Positions 1 through 10,921 of a stretch of 64,000 nt of DNA are shown piece by piece. Position numbers and translations under genes: made by a program. This DNA comes from Dermanyssus gallinae (Eukaryota > Arthropoda > Arachnida > Mesostigmata > Dermanyssidae). The notes under the pieces were generated by a model that saw only the letters and a program-made list of their open reading frames with translations, ran no database searches and was not told the origin of the DNA. Location of the stretch: the NCBI GenBank assembly GCA_003439945.1, contig QVRM01002175.1, forward strand, positions 35,001 to 99,000. Reading direction: 5' to 3'. The stretch's first letter is position 1. Every line of letters starts with the position of its first letter.

Positions 1-761
1 GCGGCCTGACGGGTAGACGAAGGAAGGAGACGAGCAGGGACGACGGATCTTAACTAACGCTTAGTTCAACAGCACAAGCAACAGCAGCGCCTGAACTAGA
101 GAGCTGCACTGGTAGGTTATTGATATTACGTTGTAGGTGGTTGAGAAAACCAGCTTGAGGTTGCTAGTGGTGACACTGATTGTGAGAACGGCGGCAACGA
201 CAACGACAACAACGACAACAACAACAACAACGACAACTACACCAAACGTAATGATGATGATGATGATGATGATGCTGAGGATTACATTGACGATACAGCA
301 GCGCAATCATATGCGAGTACATATCTGTATATGTGTATGGCTTGCTGCTCTTTGACCCCATCATGTTGGGGTAACGCAACAGTGAATGGCAGCTACAACA
401 ACAACAGGCGGCGGCGGCAACAACAGCGGCTATGCCACGACTAATCGACTACTGAGAAAGCTGTGAAAAAAAAACACACAGCAGACTTTACATCGCTTTA
501 CATCGATTGCATGTCGACGAGCAACGAGAACGATAGTTCCAGGAACGCGTGTTCCCTGTGTCTATTCGCCTCATTCTCCCCGCCATTCGCATCCCCCCCC
601 CTATTCGCTCCCCTAACACCGTTGTTCGTCTTCACTACACAACCCCCGCCGGATCACCCCCGGTTCACCAGAGCCCACCACACACACTCAGCAGTGCAGT
701 ACAGTACTCAGAGACGACAACTCTGTTCGCAGACCATTCTTAGCTTTCCGTTCCAGTACAT

Positions 762-803
<42 letters not shown>

Positions 804-884
804 GCTGCTGCAAATGTCGCTGTTGTCCTTCTTGTCGTTATCAAGGTATTGTTATTGTTGTTACCATTGTTGTTGTCGTTGTCG

Positions 885-921
<37 letters not shown>

Positions 922-1210
922 CGTCGTCGTCGTCGTTGTTTTCGTTGTTGTTGTTGTTGTCGTCGTCGTCGTTGTTTTCGTTGTTGTTGTTGCTCCTATG
1001 ATTGTTGTTGCTGCCATTGTCGTTAGTGTATTGGCGTTCGAAAACGCATTGCATGTGCTCCACCGACGGCGGGCCGACAACACTGTAGACAAAAACAACA
1101 GCAACAACAACAACAACAACAACAACAAGAACAACTACAGCAATAACGGTGACAAGACAGCAATAACAGCGGAAACAACAGCAACAGCAGTAGCAGTATC
1201 GTGAAGAAGC
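1..1210. repeat. Triplet-repeat block (CAA/GTT, ATG)
   Basis: CAA-type runs lie at about 190-240, an (ATG)n tract at about 250-275, (GTT)n at about 761-804, interrupted GTT/GTC runs at about 850-1020, and (AAC)n at about 1094-1135. Open frames here on both strands encode only homopolymers (Thr, Asn, Val, Leu, Cys/Arg) and are by-products of the repeats. No gene is supported. Confidence 0.9.
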
Positions 1211-1710
1211 TTCCTTAATCTTTCACTTTGGCCTCTCTCATCCTGCGACCGCCGGTGAAAGTAGCAGGGATAGACAACAGCCAACCCGGCGAAGGGTCGG
1301 TCGCTTGCGCCGTTGCACACTTAACATTTTTTTAGTTCTTCTGCAACTTCGCTCGATGAGCGGTTGGTTCCTGGAAAAAGTCAGCGGTGACAGCAAAACT
1401 AGCATTGCCATTAACGTTTCAACAGCAGTGGCGCAACTTCAAGCCAGCGGCCGCTGCTGCAGCAGCAGCAGCAACAACAGCTGCATCCAAAGAGTCATCT
1501 CTAACCACAGCTGACGACAGGACGACGACGAAAACCACAGCAACAATAGCAGCAGATCAGTCGTTGCTCAAAAAAATGCCAATGCACTACGATGCATAAC
1601 CCGTCGCCGGAGAAAAGCGGTATAGCCTACTGTCGGGCACGCGTTTTGCTTTAAAAACGCTACGAAACAAACAACGTCCTGAGCCTTAGCCCAGACTCTG
1701 CCCTCGTCAT
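1211..1710. other. No gene recognised; short CAG/CAA tract
   Basis: A CAG/CAA cluster lies at about 1450-1490 and more CAA/GAC triplets run to 1560. Short frames carry no recognisable motif. Confidence 0.6.
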
Positions 1711-1733
1711 ATTATATATATATATATATATAT
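1711..1733. repeat. (TA)n microsatellite
   Basis: About 11 TA units, lying some 130 bp upstream of a copy of dispersed repeat family F. Other copies of that family directly abut TA tracts. Confidence 0.95.
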
Positions 1734-1861
1734 GAAAGGCAGCGTAAATGTTTTGTTGACGAGTGACAGTGAGTCACAATTTTTTTTGTTATGCGACTCG
1801 CCGTTTCATGTGCTTCTCCATCGAACAACTTGTTTTCAAGTCTGTCGAAACTACGCTTGGA

Positions 1862-2075
1862 CACCCGGTACATATAAAGCGTGTTCCAGAAAAAGTGCGC
1901 CAAACTTTGAGGTTTGATACATCTCGGCGAGAAAAAAATAATTTTTTTCCAATGCAACGAGAACGGAAATGTCTTCCATCAAAGTGAGAGTGAAATAACA
2001 ACAAGCAGTTGTATCAAGCTTTTTATCTGGATATAGCTTCACCAAATCTGCAATTGCGGGAGCCCTATAATTCTC
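1862..2075 (+). repeat. Dispersed repeat family F, copy a
   Basis: The copy begins with GTGTTCCAGAA-like sequence and continues with a 'gaggtttgatacatctcgg' block, an A/T-rich block, 'gaaatgtcttcc', 'gtgagagtgaaat' and 'agcttcaccaaatctgc'. The same ordered blocks recur at 3430-3605 (reverse), 34446-34690, 45425-45964 (reverse), 54007-54336 and 55428-55743 (reverse). No coding capacity is visible, so it is probably a non-autonomous element. Confidence 0.7.
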
Positions 2076-2117
2076 AAGAAACAAAACTGCAATTCTTATT
2101 TTGTTTACTTTCACACT

Positions 2118-2176
2118 CAGTTACTCATGTATGAGTAACTGTAATATATTTAATATACATGTATGAGTAACTGTAA
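2118..2176. repeat. Perfect palindrome plus direct repeat
   Basis: Arms 2118-2128 (CAGTTACTCAT) and 2131-2141 are perfect reverse complements around a 2-base centre. The right half is repeated directly: the 19-mer at 2126-2144 recurs at 2158-2176. Function unknown. Confidence 0.8.
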
Positions 2177-2637
2177 GTAATTTAAATCTAATGTTCAAAT
2201 TCTAGCATTAAATTTATATTAGCTACTACGTCCGAACAAATGCGCACCTATTAGCGATAATCTTGGCACCAAGTCCGTGGTGGTGCGAGCTGTGGTTGAA
2301 CACAGGTTTTGTGATATACACAGCAAAGTGAAGCATGCACATATGCGAGTATTTGGATTTCCTTTATCAAATGAATTACTTTACGTGTGGCTTCTTCGTC
2401 TACTCACCGACAGGATCAGTACTGATACTGAACACGCACTGCTATGTTGGGTGTGTGAGAAGAAAACGAAAGTGGTGTGTGACTCACAAATGCAGTCTCC
2501 CTTCGTAGTTGTAGCGGGACTTATAAGTAGCCCAGCAATACTACCTTGGCTTTAGTGCCGTGTTGTCTAGGTGCAATACGATAGTCACAAAACACAAACA
2601 CACTAATCTAAGTGATCGGGCCGACTCGCTTAAGGTA
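2177..2637. other. No gene recognised
   Basis: Unique-looking sequence. The 92-codon open frame at 2277-2555 has no recognisable motif and is within chance length. Confidence 0.5.
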
Positions 2638-2650
2638 AGTGTTCCACTAG

Positions 2651-2837
2651 TCTAGCCCGGTGGTCGCGTGGAGGGCACATTTGCGTGCGCTTCACGACCG
2701 GAGGAGACACATAGGTGCAGCACGGGTTCGAGCCCCACCGTTGCACATTTGTATGTATGGGGTCCGTCTTACGAAGCAGTGCGCAAGCTGCGCCGTGGAC
2801 GTTAAGCGTTGGCTGAGCGTCAGCCCGAAAAGGTTTG
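2651..2837 (+). mobile_element. tRNA-derived SINE family 1, copy 1
   Basis: The tRNA-like head begins at about 2654 (agcccggtgg). It has a degenerate Pol III A box (tggtcgcgtgg) and a strong B box, gggttcgagcccc, at about 2727. The body follows (ccgttgcacatttgtatgta, ggggtcc, ccgtggacgttaa) and ends gtcagcccgaaaa. The insert is bracketed by agtgttccactag (2638-2650) and agtgttctactag (2838-2850), a 13-bp target site duplication with one mismatch. Copies at 14177-14364 and 15718-15890 share the whole body. The SINE is non-autonomous and presumably mobilised by a LINE; which LINE is unknown. Confidence 0.88.
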
Positions 2838-2879
2838 AGTGTTCTACTAGAAAGTGCAGACTTTACCTCGTCTATCGTG

Positions 2880-3310
2880 ATGGATCACTTCAGAAACACT
2901 GAGCACGGTAGTGAGAGGAGTGCGTGCCGGTTGGACGCGGAGCGTTTTCTAAATAGACGCCTACCTTATCGTGATAAGCTTACGAGACTACATCGTCACC
3001 TATGTGAAGCAGGAACAATTCACAATTCACGTCGCTATGACACCGAACGCCCGACGCCCACGGACGATAAGAACGCCAGATATAGAAGAGCTTATCGTTA
3101 TCGAATAGCTACCCCAGCGTCCATCAGCAAGTATTAGGGCAGTGGTCACGAGTGTCGGTGCGAGTATCAGTACCGTGCACAGGGTATTACTCACCTCTGA
3201 TCGACGAAGAGCTGCATCTGTCGTACTAGTATCAGAGGGTTCAAGCTTTGAAGCCTACGGATTACCAGCGGACTATCAACACCGTGGACTTAATACCAAA
3301 ATTATCGTTA
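2880..3310 (+). pseudogene. Decayed HTH transposase (DUF4817/mariner-like)
   Basis: Three reading frames in succession encode pieces of one transposase N-terminus. The first frame (2880-3137) has the DUF4817-like signature LDAERFLNRRLPYRDKLTR then LHRHLCEAGT. The next (from about 3120) has SVGASISTVHRVL, the recognition helix of a second HTH. A third frame (about 3200-3300) gives YQRVQALKPTDYQ, typical of the stretch before the catalytic core in these families. At least two frameshifts separate them and no DDE/D core follows, so this is a truncated remnant. The family assignment is from remembered motif similarity, not a search. Confidence 0.6.
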
Positions 3311-3429
3311 TTCGATGTGCTTTGAGTTAACGTTGGATGTCTTGCAAGATGTGCTAAAGTTTCTTCCTAACTCGGTTGAGTGATTGATTTCTTAATTGGA
3401 TAACCGGGGCTCTCGAGATCGCAGACGGG
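2911..3429. other. Remnant plus flank without further genes
   Basis: Apart from the transposase remnant, nothing is recognisable between about 3310 and the family F copy at 3430. Confidence 0.45.
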
Positions 3430-3605
3430 GTGATGATATGTCAGGGTAAAAAGCTCGATACAACAATTTTTGGTCGTTTCACCCTCACTCCAAAGGAAGA
3501 CACCCTTCATTCCGTTCCTCGTTGCAGTAGTAAATATTATTTTTTCTTCGAGTTGTACAAGATTCACAAATTGGGCGCACTAATTCTGGAACACCCTTTT
3601 GGATG
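3430..3605 (-). repeat. Dispersed repeat family F, copy b
   Basis: On the minus strand it reads GGGTGTTCCAGAATTAGTGC, then 'aactcgaagaaaaaa', 'gtgagggtgaaac' and 'gttgtatcgagctttt', in the same order as copy a. Its outer end lies only a few bases from the TA target of the mariner at 3608, so the mariner inserted beside or into it. Confidence 0.7.
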
Positions 3606-3607
3606 TA

Positions 3608-3639
3608 CACGGTGTGTTCAAAACGTATCGCGACTTTTG
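3608..3639 (+). repeat. Mariner-1 left TIR
   Basis: Starts CACGGTGTGTTCAAAACG. It matches the reverse complement of 4899-4930 except at positions 2, 3 and 17. The TIR is the transposase binding site. Confidence 0.92.
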
Positions 3640-3812
3640 AATTTTCGCGGGTTACGTATATTCGAATTTCGATTTTTTGTGGCGTTATGTTGGTACTCAT
3701 GTCTCTCACTTATGCCGACAAGCTCGGCCATTTTGAATGTTCACTTAATTGTTGACAGCTGCTTTGCTTGCACGTGTTTTGGATCGTCTTCGATTTTTAC
3801 CTATTCAAAAAA

Positions 3813-4876
3813 ATGGATCAAAGAACCTGTATCAAATTTTGTGTGAAAAACGAAATTAAGTGCGCGGATGCATTCCGAATGTTGACTGTGGCATACGGAG
3901 AAGCTACCTTGGACCGAAGCAACGTTTATCGGTGGTACAAAATGTTCTCAGAAGGCCGAGAAGATGTGAACGACGAAGAGCGTGCCGGACGCCCGAGCAC
4001 TTCAACAACAGACGAAAAAATTATTTGAAGTGGAGAAAATGGTATTGGCCAATCGTCGAATCACCGTTAGAGAAGTTGCTGAGGACCTAAACATATCGAT
4101 TGGCTCGTGCCATTCGATTTTTATCAATGATTTGGGCATGAGACGGGTCGCCGCGAAATTCGTACCAAAATTGCTCAATTGCGACCAAAAACAGCATCGC
4201 ATGAACATTGCTAATGAGATGTTGGACTCTTTCCGCGACGACCCAAATTTGCTCCAGAGGGTCATAACTGGTGACGAATCGTGGGTTTATGGTTATGACG
4301 TGGAAACCAAAGCTCAATCATCTCAATGGAAGCTGCCGTACGAACCAAGACCGAAAAAAGCGCGCCAAGTTCGGTCGAATGTGAAAGTTTTGCTGACAGT
4401 TTTCTTCGATTGCAGGGGCGTGGTGCATCATGAGTTCTTGCCACAGGGTAGAACGGTCAATAAGGAATATTACCTGCAAGTTATGCGCAATTTGCGCGAA
4501 GCAATCCGCCAGAAACGCCCGGATTTGTGGAAGAACAAAAATTGGCTTTTGCACCACGATAACGCCCCTGCTCACACATCGTTGCTTGTGCGCGAGTTTT
4601 TGGCCAAAAACAACACACTAATGATGCCGCAGCCACCGTATTCCCCAGATCTGGCCCCCTGTGACTTTTTCTTGTTCCCTAAACTGATGGGGCCCATGAA
4701 AGGACGACGTTACGCTACGCTTGACGAGATAAAGACGGCATCGAAGGAGGAGCTGAACAAGATTAAAAAAAAATGTTTTTTTGAAGTGCTTCGAAGATTG
4801 GAAAAACCGTTGGCACAAGTGTATAATATCTCATGGGGATTACTTTGAAGGGAACAAAATAGATATTCATGAATAA
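3813..4876 (+). pseudogene. Mariner-1 transposase, two frameshifts
   Basis: ATG at 3813 opens MDQRTCIKFC, the N-terminal HTH region. That frame ends at 4028 just after GRPSTSTTDEK. The next frame carries the second HTH (RRITVREVAEDLNIS), the WVPHLL-like motif as FVPKLLNCDQ, ITGDES (first Asp, codon 4273), HHDNAPAHTS (second Asp, 4558) and YSPDLAPCDFFLF (third Asp, 4663). There are 34 residues between Asp 2 and Asp 3, hence DD34D. A second shift near 4770 moves the usual C-terminus (NRWHKCIISHGDYFEG) into another frame that ends with TAA at 4874-4876. Both shifts sit in or beside poly-A runs (about 4015 and 4767). All three catalytic Asp codons remain. Confidence 0.93.
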
Positions 4877-4898
4877 ATTAATAATTTTTGAAAAAACA

Positions 4899-4930
4899 CA
4901 AAAGTCGCGATACTTTTTGAACACACCTCG
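4899..4930 (-). repeat. Mariner-1 right TIR
   Basis: Reverse complement starts CGAGGTGTGTTCAAAAAG and pairs with 3608-3639. TA follows at 4931-4932. Confidence 0.92.
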
Positions 4931-4932
4931 TA

Positions 4933-7010
4933 TATATGGATGTATATGGTAAATATATATACACCAAAATGGGTGGACACCCAAATGAGGCTGCGTATGC
5001 TTGGTACACTATATTCTCCCCGGGAAGCGATGGCGTAAACGCGTGGGACCGTCGTCTGTTCTTATGAACATGCGGGAATTAAACTTGTCTCCAGTCTGTA
5101 TAAAAGTTGACTTGGGCATCGTAGTATCAGGCCTGACACCAATCTCATTGTGCTAAATCTTTGCATTAGATCCAAACCCCAAACCTAGATTTGCTAATCA
5201 TTGGTCACCAGGTGCTTCTTAGGCGTACAGCAAGTTTTGTTGGGATTTCGCCTACAACAGGTCCACAGAATACGCTTCCATGAGTACATTTTTATTTTTA
5301 ATTATGTTATTACTATAAACATCTTCTAGCATCTATAATTGCATGCATAATATTTTGGCACTTTCGACTGATTGTGTGTGCTGTGTCTTCGAACATCATA
5401 AGTATTGCAGGCATGATTCCGGCTACAGCAAAAAACCAAATTAAACCGAGAGCAATTGAGTGACTGGGTATGGTGCAGTCTTTTCAATGGTCTGTGGCGT
5501 TGCCCTTCAAACATGAAACTAAGCGACTAAAATACTTGCATCTGTGATACTATGAATTTAATGAACAGTTTGCCCTCAGACAAGAGATTTTTTGTACATA
5601 ACATCTGCTTTGGTTACTGATCTACTAAAACTAGTTTTTAGGCTGGGTTGACTTGACTTGTATTGATGCCGACAAATGATGTGTTCCCCACAGTAATGCG
5701 GAACACCCTATAGCTAGGAATTTAGACTTGGATCGTACTTCGAGGAAGTTTTTCCATTCCGAAGGCGGGGATGGGCAATTAAGCTCAAAGCAGTGCTGAA
5801 AAATCTGCTAAGGTAAATCATCTAAGCAAAAGCAACACAGGACATCCGCGGCAGTCCCTGCTTCAATAAGACATGCAGGCGGACCAGCCTTTATGCTGAA
5901 GCCTAGCTTTTTGCCACATATAACCCGCGTTTGCGCCCCCCCCCCCCCCCAACCTTAAAAGGTTGTGCATGCATATCTATACGACAATAAGCATACCCAG
6001 ACCGGGGAAAACTTGCTATAGGTTAGGAGGAACAAATTTTCAATGGTCTGCGAATGCCCCCAACCTCGGGAGACACAGGCCAACGAAAGCTTCTTGGGCC
6101 CAGTGCTGTAGAAGATCAATAAACACACTACTTGTGGATGCAGCATTTGATGTTGTTTCTTGGTAAAATACTGAGACCTCGAACCTTTCACTGACCCAGA
6201 TTATCTTCAACCACAAAATTGAAGAGAAGCAATCCATTGTATTTTCTCTCTGTCAGTGGAGTATCAAGATAACCTTGATTTGACCCATAATACTTTCGAA
6301 CTTGGATGCACGCTTTAAAGAGTGCCTCAATGACCAGGTGTGTGATCTTGAAACGATTACTTCCCTGCCTCTCTCTCTCTCGCTTTCTCAAAACAATGCT
6401 CGGCCTTTTAGAAATTAAGCGGGCTCCTATGGCATACGGCTCGTACGGAAGTATTTAGACGTGGCCTGATTCCGAGATCTTAACGGGGTTAATGCTTTTT
6501 TTGCTTGTCTTTCTTGACGCGGTGTTGGAGTTGTTCACATCCAATGATAGCCTCGTTAAGCAGATGTAGAGCAATATGTGATAGATGACGTGAAATGACG
6601 TGAAATGTTCTGTTACCATAAATAAATAATAATATCTACCTAATAAATACGAACATAGTGTCAACTTTGTGTTACTAAGATATGATCGGCGCCCAATAAG
6701 GATGGAATGCGGAGATACTCAGTTTAAGGTGATGCTTTCCGAGTAAATTAAATGATGTTAGAAATAAGCTATACACATAGTATTACTGCAGTTTCGGCCA
6801 TGATTTCTGAGGATTATTTATTTTAACATGATGATGCCCGCTCTTCTGAAAAATTACAAAACGTGGTAACAACCAAACCGTTTCAAATTTTAATATGCCA
6901 TTTTGGGACAGTGTAGTAAGACGCCTAGGAACGCAAGTGGAGTTATGACGAAACGGAGAAGCGAGCGATTGTGTGACCCGTCTAACTGACGCGGCAGCGC
7001 ACTGAGGACA
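4933..7010. other. No gene recognised
   Basis: About 2.1 kb of AT-leaning single-copy-looking DNA. It holds a poly-C run at about 5936-5950 and a short CT run near 6370. Open frames (for example 5955-6191 and 6188-6391, minus) are short and motif-free. Confidence 0.5.
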
Positions 7011-7012
7011 TC

Positions 7013-7260
7013 ATGGCGTTGCCATTGCCATATTCGGCGTTTGAGAAGCAGCGTGGTGCTATCAGATCTTTAACTGCGGAAGGTGTTTGCAACGGCTCTT
7101 CCGGTACCATAAAGACCCCGTTTTTTGGAACAAATTATCACAGGTGACGAGAGCTGGTGCTATCACATTGAGCCGGAGACAAAACGGGACAGCATGCAAC
7201 ATAAGCGTGCGTGTCAACTGCCCTTAAAGTATTTAAAGGCACTTCAACTCGGACGACGAA
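7013..7260 (+). pseudogene. Mariner-like transposase fragment, internally deleted
   Basis: ATG at 7013 opens MALPLPYSAFEKQRGAIR followed by LTAEGV, similar to the start of mariner HTH domains (RFLTAEGV). About 110 bp later, from 7125, another frame reads EQIITGDESWCYHIEPETK, the mariner signature around the first catalytic Asp (TGDESW then PETK). The roughly 100 residues normally between these motifs are missing and nothing after the first Asp is recognisable. No TIRs were found. This is a different mariner lineage from the two full-length copies. Confidence 0.6.
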
Positions 7261-7329
7261 CCCAAGGACGCAGTGGAGGACTCTTGGCTCTGGTCACAGC
7301 CGCAGAACTTCTCGGAAAATAAAAAAATC

Positions 7330-8560
7330 CCGCGGGTCGTGAAATAGTGAAAAAGTTGTGCTCAGGTCTCTGGCGATTATTTTTTAATAAAAACTTCAAT
7401 TATACTCACGGTGTCGTTTCGTACGTTTTCATTTGAACCCTCCTCCCCCTTATATAGGCATAGATATTTCAAATAATACATGGGCGGATCGATCAGTCGA
7501 TTGCTGAAACAAACGACGTACGCTCAATCTGCAAGGATGTGTTTGCATAGCGCGGGTCATGCATTTGCCTTGTTGTCGATTGGAATCACTGACTGAGCCA
7601 AGATTTCGTCAATGACTACAAGGACTAGCACGACGGAGAGCGGAACAGCGATGCAATCTCCGACAACGAGCCGGTTCTCCTAATCGGCAGCAAGGGCATC
7701 CATGGGCAGACTCGAGCCGGGATGGGAAGGTGAAGGACTATCAGAGGGATCTCAACCCTCGGAGCAGTCTCGCCTCGCACGACGGTGATGAGTGAGACTA
7801 GATATACTACGCCACGACGCAGTGTGAGTATCTACGCCGATGCCTTCATAACAGGTAACGAACGGATAGTGGTTTCTCGGGTGGCCATTCTACAAGGTGG
7901 CTTCTCGGGTGGCCACTCTACAAAGCTCACCACCGCCACCACCACCACCAGGGTGGTAAAGGTGGCGGTGGTGGTGGTGATGGTTGATTATAACAGTGAC
8001 GGAGGCATTCTTGGTCGTGGTACAGCCTATTGTAGCGTTCATATTAATGAGGTAGCCGGATATAGACAGATAGATAGACAGGTAAATAGGCAGGCAGGTA
8101 GACAGGTAGGTAGATAGGTGAGGTGACTTTAGCGTGTTCGGCCTTCAACATTGAACACACAACGGCAGCACCAACAGCATTAGAAGCAACAGCAAAGTTA
8201 ATGCGTTGCTACTGTTGTAGTTACTGCTGCTGCTGCTGCTGTTGCTGCTGGTGACTACTTTACTAACCCACGTTTGCCACTGCGACACGGATTGAGCACA
8301 AAGCAGGACATCGGCCTTTATCGGATCATCATCTGGTAGGTGGCTGGCGCATTCCTTGCTCGGTGGTCGCTTGCTTGTAGTCCGTGTCTTAGAGTGTAGT
8401 AGAGTGTCGGTACTTGCTTGAACGTCTTCATTCTCGATGTCGATGTCGTCGCCTCCGCTGGCACCGCCGTCTGTGGATTTCGCTGGAGGGCTGGCTGGCG
8501 GGAGAACTAGCTACTACTGTGCGGAGCGCACTTGGCGTCAAGCTATGTACAGGCAGGCAA
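7330..8560. other. No gene; short tandem repeats
   Basis: A 28-bp near-perfect tandem duplication lies at 7871-7923 (core tctcgggtggcca). ACC/GGT triplets fill 7928-7985 and a degenerate GACAGGTA tetranucleotide tract lies at about 8065-8118. CTG/CAG clusters occur near 8165-8250. Frames over these are repeat-derived. Confidence 0.6.
7871..7923 (+). repeat. 28-bp tandem duplication
   Basis: Two units with period 28 (starts 7871 and 7899) differ at only a few positions and share tctcgggtggcca and ctctacaa or attctacaa. Confidence 0.8.
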
Positions 8561-8643
8561 TCTAGCGACTAGTGAGTTAGTGAGGTGTCGTCACCAGCAG
8601 CAGGAACAGCAGCAGCAGCAGCGGTAGCATTAGTTCGAGCTCG

Positions 8644-9084
8644 GTGTGTCGAGTTGAGGTGTATGTTATCAGAAGCTCGAGCCGCTGCTCGAGCCTCGAC
8701 GCTAGCCTGTCGCCACAAGAACAAGCACGCCGAATGATCACGACACGTCGCCGCCCGACGCCGATAACTGCCTGTGAAGACGCCGAGGGTGATGACGCGA
8801 CGCGCGGGGCGACGGCGGAGGTGAGCAGGTACAAATGCAGGCAGCAGGAAGAGCTCAGCAGGAACATCCAAGACGATGACAGCGGCGGCGACAACAACGA
8901 GGATCACCGCTACAACAACGGCAACGGCAACAACAACGACAACTACATGAACACGAACAACTACAACAACATCATCAACAACAACAACAATAATAGCGAC
9001 AAACCCAAGAATGACAATGGTAATAATCTTGATGACGATGATGATGGTGCTGAAAGGGGACTGGGGGAGGTGGGCAGACATTGA
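8644..9084 (+). other. Asn/Asp-rich open frame, probably repeat-derived
   Basis: A 146-codon frame starts MCRVEVYVIRSSSRCSSLDA and passes into an Asn-rich tract (YNNGNGNNNDNYMN) and a DDDDD run. The first 80 residues are not homopolymeric, but no domain is recognised. The Asn tract is only the AAC/AAT triplet repeat read in this frame; the same DNA is open on the minus strand as poly-Val. A low-complexity host exon cannot be excluded. Confidence 0.25.
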
Positions 9085-9245
9085 CGACGGCGATCATGAT
9101 AACAACAACAACACCGCCATCATTGACGACAACGAAGGTATTCGCGGATTGCAATAAACTTGAAAAAAACAGCAACAACAACAACACCAACCCGAAACAG
9201 AACAGAGAACAATAACAACAGTCAACTATAAGCACTCGAAATCAT

Positions 9246-9277
<32 letters not shown>

Positions 9278-9280
9278 ACC
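8880..9280. repeat. AAC/CAA triplet-rich tract
   Basis: Interrupted AAC/CAA/GAC triplets, densest at about 8890-9000, with an uninterrupted CAA run at about 9245-9278 and GATGAT near 9030-9045. Confidence 0.85.
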
Positions 9281-10629
9281 CAGTACATGTGCCGACAAGT
9301 CGATGCTGCCTCAGGTACGCTAGACACTTCGAGAGAGTGTCGCCGATCCATTCGTGAGATTGGCAAGAGAGAGACCGAAACGGAGGGGAAACTAGTGGCA
9401 GACCGCCAACATACGCAGACGATCTCGCTGCTTAAATCTTTGTTCTGCGTGGGGAGGGTGGAGATGTAGAGAGAGAGAGAGAGAGAGCGAGAGTGAATAG
9501 CTCAAACATGGCCAGCTTGCGGACAGACTAAATTTCGTCTACAAGAAGGAAAACCCCGCCGAAGTCACCGGCGACATAACCCACAATGATGATGATAATG
9601 ATGATGACGCGCATTTTTTTCGGTTGTTGTCTTGGGGTTCTTCATTGTTGCGTTTTTAAACGGCAGCCAATAGCAGACGATCGAAGACGACGACGATAAA
9701 GTGTTTGGGTCAATGACGTCATCGTCATTATTGTCGTTAGCACCTTCATCATCATCATCATCATCATCATTGATTTTCTTCCTCTGACCCTACCTGAAAT
9801 AACAACTACATCAACAACAGCAGCAGCAGCAACATCTTGAATAATAACAATAACGGCATGGGGCGATTTCCTCTCTAGAGTCCACAGTCGTGCCCGTGAT
9901 TTGACATAACTAGAACCATGCAGTATGTCATGACAAGCATACATAGCTAGAACCATGGAAAGTGTCATAACAAGCAGGAGCCCTGCCACCACCTGCACCT
10001 GCACCTCCACCTCGTGATTGACGAACGTACGCAGCAATTGCGTCAGTAGCGGCCGAAAAGAAGATGCCTGAAAAAGAAAACAAGGAGATGCGATCCTCCT
10101 ATGGATCGATGGATGGATGGGCACCGAAGGCTAGGTGAGCTGGCCTTTAGACAAAAACCGTTTGGGAACGCCGAAGTCGATGGCGCGTCAATGACCTTGA
10201 CTATCAGCCGTGAGTCGACAATAGCAGTGAAGATCCTGCCGACCATAGGCGATGAGAACAAGAACAATGACAACAATAGCGTCGGCGACCGTGGCCACCG
10301 CGACAATGGCGCCGACGGTTACAAGCAGAACCAAGATGTCTACAGATAAGACAGATCACTACTTCTCGAACTCAGCACTTGTTCACACACAGCGTTGCTA
10401 CCGTGCTACCGAAAACGCGGGACGAAGACTGCGACGAGGAAGCAGCCTATTCCTTACAGGTGACTGCTGAGCGATGGCCGCCTAACGCATCTTCACTTAC
10501 AGCGATTACGATTTGTTCTTGTTGTAGGAATGAATGTTCTTGTAGTGCAATGTTAATTCCATAGGTGGGAGACAGACTGACACGCTGCCCACGCGCCACC
10601 TAATTGGCTTCACTCAGTTATAAGTGCCT

Positions 10630-10630
<1 letters not shown>
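9281..10630. other. No gene; scattered microsatellites
   Basis: (GA)n at about 9470-9488, ATG/ATC triplets at about 9583-9605 and (ATC)n at about 9750-9772. A degenerate ~38-bp duplication lies at 9909-9977 (ctagaaccatg...gacaagca). No recognisable protein motif. Confidence 0.55.
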
Positions 10631-10660
<30 letters not shown>

Positions 10661-10829
10661 GCCCGACCGAGTATCGCTCCCCCAAAAACCTTGCAACGAA
10701 AACAAGCCCTTGAAAAGCCGAACATGAATCGACAGTACTAATCTATGCTATAAGAATACTATACGATTGTATATGTGTCGGCGCACGTTCGTTCACAAAA
10801 CAAAAATAAAGGAAGAGAGAGACCGCGCG

Positions 10830-10860
<31 letters not shown>

Positions 10861-10921
10861 CGAAAAGAGGGAAATGTGCATCTTTGGTGCAATCTGAAGA
10901 GAGAGAGAGAGAGAGAGAGAG
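10631..10921. repeat. (AT)n and two (GA)n tracts
   Basis: (AT)n at about 10632-10656. Two (GA)n runs, about 10833-10860 and 10899-10921, are separated by unique sequence. Confidence 0.9.

Larger units (their letters stand above)
3608..4930 (+). mobile_element. Mariner-1 (DD34D mariner element)
   Basis: A 1323-bp element, the usual mariner size. It is flanked by TA at 3606-3607 and 4931-4932, the expected target duplication. The two ends form TIRs of at least 32 bp with about three mismatches (shared core GGTGTGTTCAAAA). It encloses one transposase gene, now frameshifted. Lack of other damage suggests fairly recent insertion. Confidence 0.93.

Noticed and set aside
137..1204. Overlapping long frames on both strands (poly-Thr, Asn, Val, Cys/Arg)
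   Set aside because: They are triplet repeats read in different frames, open on both strands at once.
2720..2745. tRNA gene suggested by a consensus B box
   Set aside because: The A box is degenerate, no cloverleaf or anticodon arm can be completed, and the sequence continues into a repeated SINE body.
7870..7925. CRISPR-like direct repeats
   Set aside because: Only two contiguous 28-bp units without spacers in a eukaryotic context: a simple tandem duplication.
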